Of a stretch of DNA of 64,000 bases, positions 36,301 through 50,100 are shown one piece after another. The translations under genes and the position numbers were made by a program. Position 1 is the first letter of the stretch. Every line of letters begins with the position of its first letter. Source of the DNA: Liolophura sinensis (Eukaryota; Mollusca; Polyplacophora; Chitonida; Chitonidae). Below the pieces are notes generated by a model. It was not told the DNA's origin and did no database searches. It was given only the letters and a program-made list of their open reading frames with translations. The stretch covers positions 55,284,237 through 55,348,236 of the forward strand of contig NC_088302.1 of NCBI RefSeq assembly GCF_032854445.1, given 5' to 3'.

Positions 36301-39300
36301 CCCATAAAAAATAACCAAGACACACAGGTCATGATGAAACTGTGGAATAACAGTTGAAAGCTACCTGATAAACACTAACCAAGACACAAAGGTCATGATG
36401 AAACTGTGGAATAACAGCTGAAAGCAACCTGATACACACTACCCAATAAAAATTAAACATGACACACAGGTCATGATGAAACTGTGGAATAACAGTTGAA
36501 AGCTACCCGATAAACACTAACCAAGGCACAAAGGTCATGATGAAACTGTGGAATAACAGTTGAAAGTTACCCGATAAACACTAACCAAGACACACAGGTC
36601 ATGATGACACTGTGAAATAACAGTTGAAAGTTACCCGATAAACACTAAGCAAGACACAAAGGTCATGATGACACTGTGGAATAACAGTTGAAAGCTATCC
36701 GATAAACACTAACCAAGACACAACGGTCATGATGTGGAAAAACAGCTGAAAGCTACCCAATAAAAGCTAAGAACAATACAGGTCAAGATGAAACTGTGGA
36801 ATAAGAACTCAAAAACTACATGTACATGACAAAAACTAATCACCACATACAGGTTATAAAAACAGTGTACACAGTTAAGCTGAAATTCCTTACATGCGGT
36901 AGCGGTATACGGTACGCGGTATGCGGCAAAAAATCGAAATAGTTAAAATAAGTTGCAATGATTCCATAGGTACGGTCGCGGATCCGTTTTTTCATGCGGA
37001 AACGTATACGGCAAAATCAATCGCACCATGTAGCGATCGGTGCGGTATGCGTTTTCAAAACCGGACAGGGTATCCCAAGAAATGACGTCACTGGTGGGGT
37101 GTTTCCCCGAAACGTGGTCGGAACTTGTTTGAATTGTTCTCTGGTTAGACGAAAGTACTGTTGGAATTTTTCTCCATCCAGCTGCAATTCCGAGACCAAG
37201 TTTTCGGAAAGCCCCCTGCTGAGCTCTTTGCCGCAAAATACTGTGGACCCACCATCGGTGTTTTCTCTTTTTACGCTTCTGTAGTTGCAACAACTTATAT
37301 GACATTGCTATTATGGCAAGGTCTGAATCTAAAGCCACACGTCGTGAAATGGAGGAATGCGACATGTTTGCTCTGATAAAAACGCACCATGAATGAAAGA
37401 AAACGCATAGGTTACCGCATAAATGGAATCAGAGAAAGCGCATACCGCATGCCGGATCCGCGTACCGCGTGCCGTATACCGCAAACCGTATACCACGTAT
37501 ATGGAATCTCAGCTTTAGAGGGTTACCCATCAAGTGTCAGTAACACAGGACTAATATCAAACCTGCACCACTGGTTGAGGGAACAGAGATGTCACCAACA
37601 AACAAAACTACACACTGACATTGTCAATATATACAACATTGTCAATATATGTACACCACCCCACCATGCCCTTACACACTGTACACAACTTGTAAACTGT
37701 ACTTTTGTTTTCACCACTTCTCACAAAAAGTTGTCATAACTAACTTATGTCAGTGGCAAATTGTGAACAGTTTTCTATCACATAGTTTTTGCAGGAAATA
37801 AGAAAACCAGGTACTTTGGTCCTGTGGAAGAGATGCGGTGTGTTTACCATCACAATCCACAGCACCAGAGTACTTAATCCACAGCACCAGAGTACTTAAT
37901 CCACGACACCAGAGTACTTAATCCACGACACCAGAGTACCTAATCCACATCATCAGTATTTGTCTGACTTACCATTGATGATAGCGTCGGCAGCTATGTG
38001 CTGGAGCAGGACTTTGTGGCTCTCATCCCAGTGTCTGGCCTTCATCAGATGCCAGGCCTCGTCGTACGGCTCCCCTATGTACCGGGCTCGTAGGGCCTGC
38101 AGCACCATAATACAGATACATCAGAACTATATAACAACATCAGCATCATAATACAGGTACGTAGTCATCATAAATACGCACCTGACAATTTGCACATGAG
38201 GCTCAAACATGAACAGAGGCAGTAACTTAACATGTGGTTATCAATGACTTAACATTATATCATTCATTCATTACAAGTTTATGACATCAGATAGCAAAAT
38301 CAACACAATTCTGACGTCCTCATTACTGACATATCTGCATGTAACATGTAGATTTACACTAACCTGAGCAGGGCACTCAGCTTTGTACAGATGCATTCAG
38401 TTAACCCCACTGGCCCCCACTGGTAAGCAGAAAATCATTATTCTGATATACAATATCACATGACGTACTAAAGACACACAGACCAGCACAGTTTTACGGT
38501 CCTCATCACAACAGTTTATATTTGTATCGGTACCAACCTTTGCCTGATGTATCCACACCTTTGGCACATGAAATCTCTCCACCAGTAGTTTCTCCCTCTC
38601 CAGACTCACTCCGTCCTTCAGCAAATCTGCGTTCCTGCTCAGAAGGTCAATCACAGCCTTCCTCCGCCTATCACACACAAACAACACATGAACATGCATC
38701 ACCAGTTTTCACAGCGCTAATTTATCTTCAGAATCAGGACATTCCAAGGTGCCGAGTAAAAAGTGGACAGACAAATATGGCTAATCATAACACATTAAAT
38801 ATCCTGTAAATTGATCTTTTTTAAGCCCTGTCAGTAATGGACTCAATATTCGAATTAACTTGAAAGTGCTATTACTGCAGGATTTCGTGTCATTCGTTAC
38901 TGTTTAGAAAGTAAATAAAGCAAAGTATTTGACAACGAAATATCACTAACTGGATATGAAGTTATTCATTTGATTTTTGTACGTGCACACTGTGTATGCG
39001 GATAACAAAATCTATGTGCACTGCCTCAAATCTACATGCAATGGTGCACGTATGCACCCGTTATTTCCAACCCTGTGGCCCATCCAGGCACCTAGTCGTC
39101 AATGCCACCAACACACCTTTGACTATCAGATATGTGTAGGAGGACAAAGGCAGCCCACTCCCAAAGTCCCAAGGCCTCGAGCTGAGCCGCATAGCTGGTG
39201 TGGATCACGGACAAGTGGTAGTCAGAGAGGTGAAGGAAGCCCAGAGACTGTAACACCTGACACAAGTGCCAACTGCAATCACAAACCCAAGAAGTAAAGG

Positions 39301-42300
39301 TAAGGTGTTTGTCCGTAAGAAAAGGAATGAGCAGATTGCTTTTGGCAGCCATACACTAATCGACACAAACACACAAGAATTGTCCACAGTATCTGAACTG
39401 ACTATACAGTAACAGTGCTTCCTTCCAGTCAGCATGTCAATTCTGTGATACGATGCACATTGTTTAACTTCATGAAAACTTTAATCAATCCTAAAAAAGA
39501 GTTTTTCAATGACTGCGAGTCAGGATGTAGAGAACTGACCTAAGTCTGTAGTCCATCTGGTTGGGGGTGTGTGTGGTGGGACAGAGAAGTATCTCCAGAC
39601 GGTGGGAGCGGTCAGCATACAGTTTTAACAGGTGATAGCAGGTGTCCTGGATTAGAAACTGACCCCCCTCCAACGTTTCCTCCTCCGCTGCCAGGGGATC
39701 ACTCTCCAGGTACGGGGGGCAGGGCGATGTGGCGTACTTATCACAAGTGTCAGTGCCCTGGTAGGACTGATCATACAGATGTATTGCCTCTGTCAGGAGC
39801 CCCGAGGGGGGACACTTAAACCTGAAAGTCAAGCAGTCTGCTTGGTGACAACAGTCCTTGGAAAGTACAGTACAGTACTTGTCTGATAATTCTCCTTAGA
39901 GTCTAAAATACATGGTGTTTGTACGTTTCTGATGATAACACTCCCTTTAGTCTAACATCTAGAAAGAGTCAATCAAATTTATTTATTTATTTGATTGGTG
40001 CTTTTACATCATATTTCACATATATGACAGCCACCAGCATTACAATGGGGGGAAACCCCGCAGAGCCTGGGGGAAACCCACAATCATCCAGAGATTCCGA
40101 GGCTGTCTGATCATAAAACACTGCTGAACCAACTAACATATTTAGTGCAATGATAACAATCCAAGGAAGCTAACAGACTCAGTTTGTCTGATACGACTAC
40201 TGTTCTGAATCAAAAGCACACATTTATACCCATTCATTGCAACCTAACCCTTGGTGTAAAACTCTTCTGCACTGATCTCTCCTTTAGCAGTTAACACGGG
40301 TTTAAACAGGCTGACTAACCACAGGTGAAAGGCAAGAGCTCTCTTCCAGTCCATCCCGTCACAGGTGTTAATCATCCTGTCTGAGGCCAGCCACAGCAGC
40401 TGACCAGACAACAACAGGTAGATCTTCAGCCGCTCCGTGTCCACATAGTGGTCCGCCTGCACACATATACACAAAATCACAGAGGTTTGATAAAGGGCTG
40501 AATACACATTCTCATATAAGTTCAAACCTACATGTAATGGTGATACTGGTCAGAATATGAGTTCAGATCTGCTGACACACACAAATTATCTTCAAGAATT
40601 CGATCATCCTCTATCAACAATACAAATAATTCAGCCTTTTAAAACATCCAGCTGATTTCCAGTCTTTTTTTTTTAAATACAATAAATTTGACAAAGCAAA
40701 GGGGGAAACTCTTACCTTCAGTTCACACCAGTTGATAAGCTGCTGTGCAATCATGTGACGAGGAACATGACTACCAACAGCCTGAGCCAATAGGAGAGCC
40801 AGTCTATGGTCACCTGACTTCTGAGCCAATGAGCAGGCCTCCTGGATCTTCCTGGCACTCAGCATGCGCAGGATAACTGTCAAGTACCTATCAGACTGAA
40901 AAACAGAATTTGGGATAAATCTCGGCTTGTTTCTTCCACAGAGTTTCTTCACAATATTTCAACATATTGACTACCTTTGCATAACTTTTTGAATACATGC
41001 ACCAGTGTGACAGTAGGGTTTAAATGTTTACAATGACCGTACAGTACAACTCGGGCTAAAAGTAAAAGAAGGCAGGTAATTAGCGCGATCCTAGAGGGCT
41101 TGTAGACAGTAAGTCATCTACAGAGTCAGTGATCCGTCAACTGTCACTGCGACTCTATTCTTGAAGATAATTCGTTAGAAAATACATAAGTTCTTTGTTA
41201 GACTGCTAAAATTAGCTCATACTTCAGCTCCCCTTAAAAGTGAACAAATATCTTTTGTTTCTTTCGCAGAAGGTTTTAGTTCTTGTGGGAGTCATTTGTC
41301 AGAGAAAAATTATATGCCACTCAGTGATCTATAATACCAAAATGAAACTTTGATGCAGACACGCTGTTCAACAACAACAACGCCATATTACACTATGATT
41401 TTCATGTACAGAAGTGGTAAAATATAAAAACAAGATACAGGGCAAATTACATTTTGACTATATGACTGTGGAGAATTTGTAGTTTGTACGAAACCATGTA
41501 GGAAAAGCACCCACATAGCAAATGCTTGAAGGAAAAAAATGATTCATTTCTCACAGAAAAACTAATCTGGTAATAATTTCCCATTTGCACTAATACACTT
41601 TATTTGAATTTTCCTCTTACAAAACAGAGTGTACCTTTTCTTTTCTGACTCTGTGACTACAAAATGCCATCATGGAATTCCTTCCACTCTGTTAATTTGT
41701 GCTTAACAATACATGATCTGAACAAACACCCAGATGAGTTCTGATAGGCCTGTCAAATTTTATTTGTGAACTTGAATAAAAGTTGAGGCAAAATGTATGT
41801 GTTCAGCAGTGACAGCTGTGCCAAAACTGAAGAAAAATAGGCATCTTGTATTGGAGTAAGTAAATAATACTGACAAGTGTCAAACTTTATTAACTGACAT
41901 ACAGTACACTGTATACTTTTTTGTAAACAGTAGGAATAAACTGATCACTCAAAACTGGCTGCTGGGGCTAAATTCACCTTTATACAAACGTGACAAACGG
42001 TAAGACATGTGCGTGAAGGATCAGACAGGGGCACGACCACACTAGACTGCTGTCTTCCGGTGTTTGAGCGAGGTCCTAGGTGAGAAGCGCAAGCAATTGC
42101 ACACGCTTTATTTGCATTGGTTTGTGAAATTTATGCAAAGATTTGGCCAGTTTACTATAAAATATCTGTCGCAGGGTTCCATATGGCATAATATAAGTGT
42201 ATATCAAAATTAGTGTGCTGACTGTTGACACCAATCACAAACTTTGATCACATACTTACTTCCTTAATTAAGTTGATGAAGTGACTTTCTTGTGCAGATA

Positions 42301-44167
42301 TAATGTAATATAAGATAAATTTTCCACTTTTCATGGCTACTATATGTTCAAATAGCTGAAAAAAGGAGACTGCACCTTCCCTTACTAACTAGGACAGGCC
42401 TGTGTCTATAGACGGAACTATATCCACACCTTCCAGCGATAATCCTGCGTGCCTCAGCAGGTCTCCGATACAGCCCAGTAAAGAGTTTGTCATGGGCAAG
42501 TGGAGCGCTATTCAGTATTTTGGAGCGCGATATGTGTGGTGAACAATTGGCTTGTAGTTTGGGCTGTACTGTAAAATATTACAGCTCAAGTGACACAGCA
42601 TTATCTCCCTTGCAAGCTCTGACCTTAAAGCGGGTCTGATCAGCCTCCTCTTTCACAGTCTTTCCACACACGTCAGATAACCACGAGGACACAGCTTCCC
42701 GTCTGGCCTGGTGGTACCGGTAACTGTTCGTGTCCACCTCTGAAATAGATACCATATACAATACCATGAAGGAATTTACAGATGTGCCTCATGAGGAAAT
42801 AATTTCAACATTATCCTGTTCTTTGTATTTTACAATAACACTGAAAAAGTTTACGGAAAATACTATTAAAATTAGAGTAATTGTTCAAATGAAAGAGGAT
42901 GCTAGGTAACTAAGTAGAAAATGGACAAAAACTGAGAGGACACACAGCCATTATGGACATTGACCCTAACTCACCGAGCATAGCCTGGGTGTCGTAGCCC
43001 CGAAGGTTCCCCCACAGGGCCACACACAGGTTATACACCATCTCCATGTGCAGCATTGTGGGCAGCTCGGGGTGAGACTCTGAAACAAACATGTTACTTC
43101 TATAGAGTCAGCATTTGTCAACAGCAAAATGCAGCAATGGAGATTTAAAGTGAATTAATGATGCAAACCACTCTATGTCTGTCATCCAGATACATTGTGT
43201 AAGTACAAGTGCCAATATGCTAATGTTTGGTCGGAGAAGACTTCACTAACTAAAATTTCAATTTAAACTGTTTAGGTCTACTGTGAAGAACAGAATTATG
43301 AAACAACTGTATCATTACCAGCTAAGAACATACACAGCAATACTTGTAAACTTGGTGCGGTTTTAGGACAATGAACTGTTACTACATACATATTGTTTTT
43401 ATCCATGCCAGAGGGCAGGGTTAGCTAAATGTGTTCATCGTGGATAGACACATTACAGTGTATCAACTCAACAGAACACACCAAACTTCATGTAGAGTAC
43501 ATTTACTGACAGTTTTACGAAATGACAGGAAGAACAGGTGTTATAATCCCTGGTTGTTCAGGAGGAACAGGTGTTACCATCCCTGGTTATTCAGGAAGAA
43601 GAGGTGTTATCGTCCCTGGTTATTCAGGAAGAAGAGGTGTTATCATCCTTGGTTGTTCAGGAGGAACAGGTGTTATCATCCCTGGTTGTTCAGGAAAAAA
43701 ACTTGTTTGTCTATGATTCTATAATGGAGAGAGGAGAGGCTCCTTTTTTCTGAAATACTTAAGAGAGTGAGCAAATGAATTTGACTTCTGATTTCATTTT
43801 CAGAACAAATTACCTTGCCACTTTAACTGTCTCTATCTACTTTAATTATCTCCAGATGAATGTATAGCTCATTTTCAACAAGGGTTATGTTGTGGAGGAA
43901 AGTTTTGCTTGTTCACAGAGAGAATAACTGGTGATGGTGCACATCACATCAGTGGGTGTGTTTACTAATTTAACAGCATCATACTGCAGGGTTCTGGATA
44001 ATGCAAGTCTTCGTTTCTATACCTGATTTCTCCAGATCCTTCGTGGTTCGCTGAGCATACTGATGAAGGGCATCTGTCCCAGGGCCCAGGTGAAATATAG
44101 GGGAACCATCTTCCTCTGTGCTGACAGCATGCTCTAGCTGTACTTCCAGGTTATGACGATGGTTGTT
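33330..44167 (-). CDS. NUP98: NUP96 helical scaffold: exons 27-39
   Basis: Exons: 44167-44023, 43079-42975, 42739-42624, 40895-40716, 40456-40249, 39789-39540, 39272-39117, 38667-38538, 38096-37973, 35167-35031, 34601-34504, 33826-33731, 33435-33330 (residues 1247-1862). This is the all-helical NUP96 solenoid that binds SEC13 and NUP107-complex partners. Landmarks: [19 protein letters not shown] in exon 30, [11 protein letters not shown] in exon 31, [10 protein letters not shown] in exon 32, [17 protein letters not shown] in exon 33 and HIAADAIIN in exon 35. In exon 32 I chose the acceptor at 39790 rather than one about 40 bp upstream because only it keeps phase with exon 31. Intron 35 is long because it holds a minisatellite and a transposon remnant. 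Confidence 0.95.
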
Positions 44168-47100
44168 CTAAAGTATTGAAGCAAGGTGTAAAAATGTATG
44201 TAGGCTAAACAGGCCCTCCCAAAAAAATATAGAGTGCAGCCTCGGTAGCGCTATAGGTTACCTCGCGCTATGATGAAATGACCTTGGGATCCAGTATATA
44301 CGGCTACAGTATACAGGGCTACAGTATACAGGGCTACAGCTAAGGTCTATTTTACAGGTCATGATTCTGACACTGAATGAAGTTTTATCAAAGCAAAATG
44401 TGTTTTGTCAAATGCTTTATTATTGTTAGTTTACTATTAACACATGAGATTTTGTGTCACCTAATGACTCAAGCATTCCGGCACCGTCCTACGAGTCGCG
44501 TCCGCCGAAGCTAACCTCGTATCACATAATCGCAGGCCTGTGCTGATTTACAGAACTCGATGCATGTTAAACATTTCCACAAGCTGAATTCAAGTAACGT
44601 AGTTTCATCCACTTTTTTTTTAAATAAAAAAAGCTACAACGCATTTGCTATCCAATTCTTTCAGGTCTGCTTGCATCAGAAGCAGCCTAACAATGTTCAC
44701 AATTTCAATGTATATCATGCTAATTCAATGTTATTAAATGAAGAAAAGAGAGAAAAAAATTCATAAGCCATTCTCAAATATTTGAGTGAGTTCATCTCAA
44801 ATCTCACATCAGCATGCGGGTAAGCCAAATCCCAATCTCACAGTTCCACACCTCGCTTTACAACCATTCCATAGTCTGATTACAGTTATCAGCACTTAGT
44901 GAAAGTATACAAACATGAGGTACGCAAAGTAATATGTTCTGCATTGCTGACGAAGCTGCACGCACAGCAACAATAGGAAATGAAGCAAATGATGTCGCGT
45001 TATTTATACGTTTACGATGTATACATTTTGGTGAAAAATCTTCATTCCTTTACAGTTTCAGATGTTCACCACAGACTTGGGGACAAGATTTGGGGCGCGT
45101 TATATCCAACTGTGCACCATATCGAGGCACCTTATAACAAGGCTACACTGTACTACCATAGTATCATTCCCTGTCAAATACCCATAACTGCCGCAACAAT
45201 TCTACTCGGTCCATTAATTACAAAATTAATAAATAACTAAAAGATTTAGAAAGCTTATGTCAGCAGGTGTGCCGGAATGTTTTTCCTTCCCATAAATCTC
45301 CTAAGTAAAAGTACAAAGTCACATGAATCTGCAGCAAGACACACCCATCAAACAACTCAAACCCTTCCTGCAGGGATAGAACCTGTCAGGGACAAATACT
45401 TCTCCACAAGGGTTAGTCAGAACCAATAGAAACAGACCTGTTTATATTTTCTCCTTTCTTACCAGCAAAAGCTCGTCCTGTGAATTGAAATAGCCAGCAA
45501 CCTTGATGGTCTCGATGTTGACCTTCCATGGGGATTCTCCTACTTTAGGTGTGGAGCTGCCAGACTGACCATGCAGTATCGATATAGGTTTGGCCTTAGT
45601 AACTTCTGAAACAACACATACATTATAAAAGCCAGTCTGAGTACAGTAACACATGCTGTACATCCCTATTGGGAATATTGGGAGTTGAATAATGTGATAA
45701 AGTCAAGATATGAATTATTTGCCACAACACTGTAAGAAACATCCTCTATTATGTGTTTACATTGGACTTTCTCATACTCCTTGAAAACTTCACAGAAATC
45801 AGTGCACACTCAATAAAACTCTGTTCCTGTGAACAGTTACATTACAGCAATCATAGAATCCCTAAATTTCCAGGCTACCAACCACGTTATTGTATATGCC
45901 CCTGGTCAACCGTCTCAATCCGGTCACAGTCACTATTTTTACAGAGTGTCGAACGAATAGGCCAGACTCACCTGTAGTCTCAGAAGGTTGACCACTGTGT
46001 ACCAGTGTCCAGCCTGGCCCCCAGCCCACACGGAATGACCGACCCATGTAACAGCCTGCATCGTGAAGGATTTGCTGCTTGCCATACATGAATGACTCCT
46101 TAATGTCAGGCAGAGCGCGCTGTATGCGGGATCCCACGATGAGGCGAGGACGCTCCTGGGTCATCCCGCTAGGGATGGGCATATGCTCTGGTGGGGCAGG
46201 GAAGAACGCCTGAACAGGCTTTAGTACCTCTGCCGAGGGAATACGAGGAGGGAAGATATCTGCCATGTACAGAACATCACCATCAGGGATCAATAGTCAG
46301 AAACAGCTAAAATCATTTCTCCACAGGACAAAACATGACACCGCATACTCTGAACAAAACTTAGAGAGACATCAACAAATGTCCTTCAGCTATATATATT
46401 ATGATTTGTACCAATCCTTTACTTTGTACAGACAGCAGTTCCAAAAAGCCGTCAGTTTGCAGCACTAAAACAATATCACAGATTAGGATCATAATATGCC
46501 CTCATTCTCCACAGAAACAATCTGTATTGAGCAGTAACAAGCCTCACTTTCAGCCTCCCTGTGATGATCCGCCATCAGACTCTGTGGTTCTCGTCTGACA
46601 GGGGCAGGGAACTTGGACTTGAGGGCGGATCCAAACAGACTGGTGTGTCTGACAAGTGGCTCTGTCTTCTTCAGTAAGGGAGAGGCTGACCTGGTCTCAG
46701 ACATGACTGTGTGTGCCAGCTCAGGGTCTACAACACAAAGCTGGCTTGTACAGGTACAGGGTTACACATCAAATCATGGCTGTATGACACTTAGTGATGA
46801 CAAATAGCTAATCAGCTAATGCCCTATAACTCTGAGTGCTTTCTTCAATGCTATTTGACATTTTCAATAACACTCAGGTAGTGTAAATGGTGCACAAAAC
46901 AGATGGCATAGCCGTCTTTCTTTCACATTGGTAATTTCTACACACATCATGCTATCTCAAGCAAGAACACTTCCTTATTCACATCTATCTCTAGAATATG
47001 ATATGATTATTTTCATTTTCTTAATTTTAATTTGTTGCAATTCCCATCATTACTAAACAAATACTGTAGCCACAGGAGTTATGTTAGGCAGAGTCACCTA

Positions 47101-50100
47101 CCTTGTTCATCCGGGACATCAGCTGAGAAGAATGAGGCCTTCATGATCTGCATCCTTCGAGTGTTGACCCCCATGCTTGTGGCCAGTCTGTGAGAAGAGG
47201 GCTCCTCTAACCCCGCCATCTCCTCAGGTTCTGTAACACCAGAAAGTTGGGGGGTGGGGGATGGAGAAGGGGAAGATTACTTCACAGGACAAGAGGAAAG
47301 CAAACTAAACTGGTGGGGTTAGTACGTAACACAAAACACTTACATGAAAAAACTGAAATTTGTGTGGGTATTTGGATGTAATACTTACTAAGAAGGAAAA
47401 AAATTTGTTCAATTTGACTTTCCTTTCACCACAATGAGAACTATCTTAACCTGTTCTTTTCATAAAAAATCAGGATCTAAAAAAAAAATTTAAAAATATA
47501 TATTCTAATCTTACATTACAATAAAATATGATTTGTACAATAATGAAAAAAAACACACATAAGCAAATCCAAATGAAAAATGAATTCCACTAAACTGATC
47601 TGTAAGTATAATCTTTGCCTTGACCCTCTTTAACTCTCAAATACCTTTCTTAGGTGACAAACCAATGATTTTGATCATGCCACATTGGCAATTCAATTAA
47701 GAGCAATCTAATGGAGTTGGGGGGGGGGGGGCATATCCTGACTGAGAGAAATTGGGTCAAGTAGTGTTGGTCCTACTCTTTTGTTTTTTTCTGAAATATG
47801 TCCTGCTGGTAGAGCATGGAGATAAACGATGTGTGTTTAACCAGTTTGGCATCTGTTTTTTTTAAGGCGGGAGATGTCACCCCCTACAGTATTTGTAATG
47901 GAGTTTTCTGTAAGCCCGGCTTACCTGATGAGATGTAGCCATCGCTGTACTTTCCCTGAGAGATGACAGCGGGTACAAAGTCCTCCTCATCCATCATGGG
48001 TACATCTTGTTGGGGCAGGCTCTCACCCCTGACACCCTCAGCCGGGAGGTCAGAGCGGGTCTCTGCCCCTCTCACCTTTTCCCCCTCCATACCATCTTTA
48101 CCTATCACAGGTAACAGCTTCATCTTCTGTTTCTGATCAACACACAGAACACAATATTGCTTTGCACAGGAGAGAAGGAAGTAGGGCATCAGTACAAAAT
48201 AGTAATCATTTAAATGTGTAGTCACAATTAACTTAAGATTTCTTCTCAAATGAAAACTACTAAATTCTCTAGTATACCACACACCAAATGCTGAATGTTT
48301 ATGCATCTCATGCAAAAGAATTTTATGTAGAGCATCCTGCAACATCATGATTTTGTATTTTAGGCCAGTCATCTTATGCCAATTTCACATCTGCCCAATG
48401 ACAATTGAAATCATCATCATGCTGTTTTAAGTGTGACAGTAGCCCTTTACTACATCTACAGTTATGGCTTAACTTTTCTTTGAAAGGTTAAAAAGCCTAA
48501 AAAGCTACAAACTCTATCGGCACCATCCAGTGAGACTGCTTCAAGGACTCAGCCAGACATACCACTAGAGAATGGGTCAACATGTCATCATTCTGGCACT
48601 CACCTGTACTGCTAATGTCTGATACCACTAGAGAGTGGGTCAACATGTCATCATTCTGGCACTCACCTGTACTGCTAATGTCTGATACCACTAGAGAGTG
48701 GGTCAACATGTCATCATTCTGGCACTCACCTGTACTGTTAATGTCTGATACCACTAGAGAGTGGGTCAACATGTCATCACTCTGGCACTCACCTGTACTG
48801 CTAATGTCTGATACCAATAGAGAGTGGGTCAACATGTCATCATTCTGGCACTCACCTGTACTGCTAATGTCTGATACCAATAGAGAGTGGGTCAACACGT
48901 CATCATTCTGGCACTCACCTGTACTGCTAATGTCTGCTGCTGTAACAATTTCAGTTTTTTCTTCTCCTGTTCGCTCAATTCTTCCTCGTCTGAGTCATCC
49001 AACAGGCCGTATTTAGAGAAATGTTTAACCTGAATGCAGAAGTGATAAGTTACAACAGAATTTTGTCCCGTCCTTCATTGTTGCTACAAGAATAACTTGA
49101 TACTTTAAAATCAGAAGGCAAATATTACTTGCCGTAAACAAGTAGAATTGGAATTTAGTTTTTATAAATTATCAATCACCCTTTATCGAGGAAACAAGAA
49201 GATACATGTGGTGCTCTTGTTGTTTTTAAAAACATGTATTTATTTATTTAATTAGTGTTTTCACGTAATGGCAGTCAGCATTACGGTGAGAACTGCGCAG
49301 AGCCACAACCACCATCAGGTCGTTGGCAGATATTCCCACATACAGCTGGAGAGGAAGCCAGCATAAGCTGGACCTGAACTCATATCAACCGCATTAATGA
49401 GAGGCTCTTGGGTCTGTGCCACACTGGCCACATGTTTTTAAAAAAGAAAAAAATTGCAACACACCAGCACACAAGTCCAGGTATATGCCACTACTCTGTA
49501 CTCTGTGCCAGAGCAGGAAGAGAAGCCTGAATACCTGACATCCTCCCCCCACTCCACAACAAGACTTACCTCAAACACCCAGGAACCAGTCTCAGGCCTG
49601 TAGTCCACAAACTTGGCCCCTAATTTGGCTGTGGCGAGCTCTATCTTAGCCTGGTAATTCATCATTCGCAGGCTGTCTGGGCTCTAAAAACATAATTGTA
49701 GGAATTCAATACATGCATGGAATATTTCAAAATTCAATGAAATCTTACTAGCTCCAATAACACAAATGAGTTTAACATGTCTCTTTCTTTTTTTTCATTC
49801 TCTTTGTTTTTATTTTTCCTGATGTGAATATTAATCTAACCTTAATAGGACTTTTGGACGTCTTATCAACTGGCCAGACACAATCGAGTGTAACCTCTGC
49901 CCTCTTGTTTAGTCCCTCCCCCAACGGAGGCTTTTTCTCGTCATCAGGGTACACAATGACCTCCTTACGACGAAAGTGAACTGGAAAAGATATAAAACAT
50001 TAATATCAACAGCTTACACAGTAAAGCAGACCAAATTCTCATATAGTACACTTCTGTTTCTTCCATTTCAATTACTCACCATTATGTTCATATCTTTACA

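Noticed and set aside
35276-36765. Regular direct repeats that could suggest a CRISPR array
   Set aside because: Units are contiguous, with no unique spacers, and they lie in an intron of an animal nuclear gene.
39790-39834. Alternative acceptor for NUP98 exon 32 at ctttcag
   Set aside because: It breaks the phase with exon 31, whereas the acceptor at 39790 keeps frame and starts at the conserved E-A-I-H-L-Y segment.
48497-49016. Repeat proteins with a 21-residue period on both strands
   Set aside because: They are translations of the 63-bp donor-containing array, in a frame different from NUP98 exon 21.
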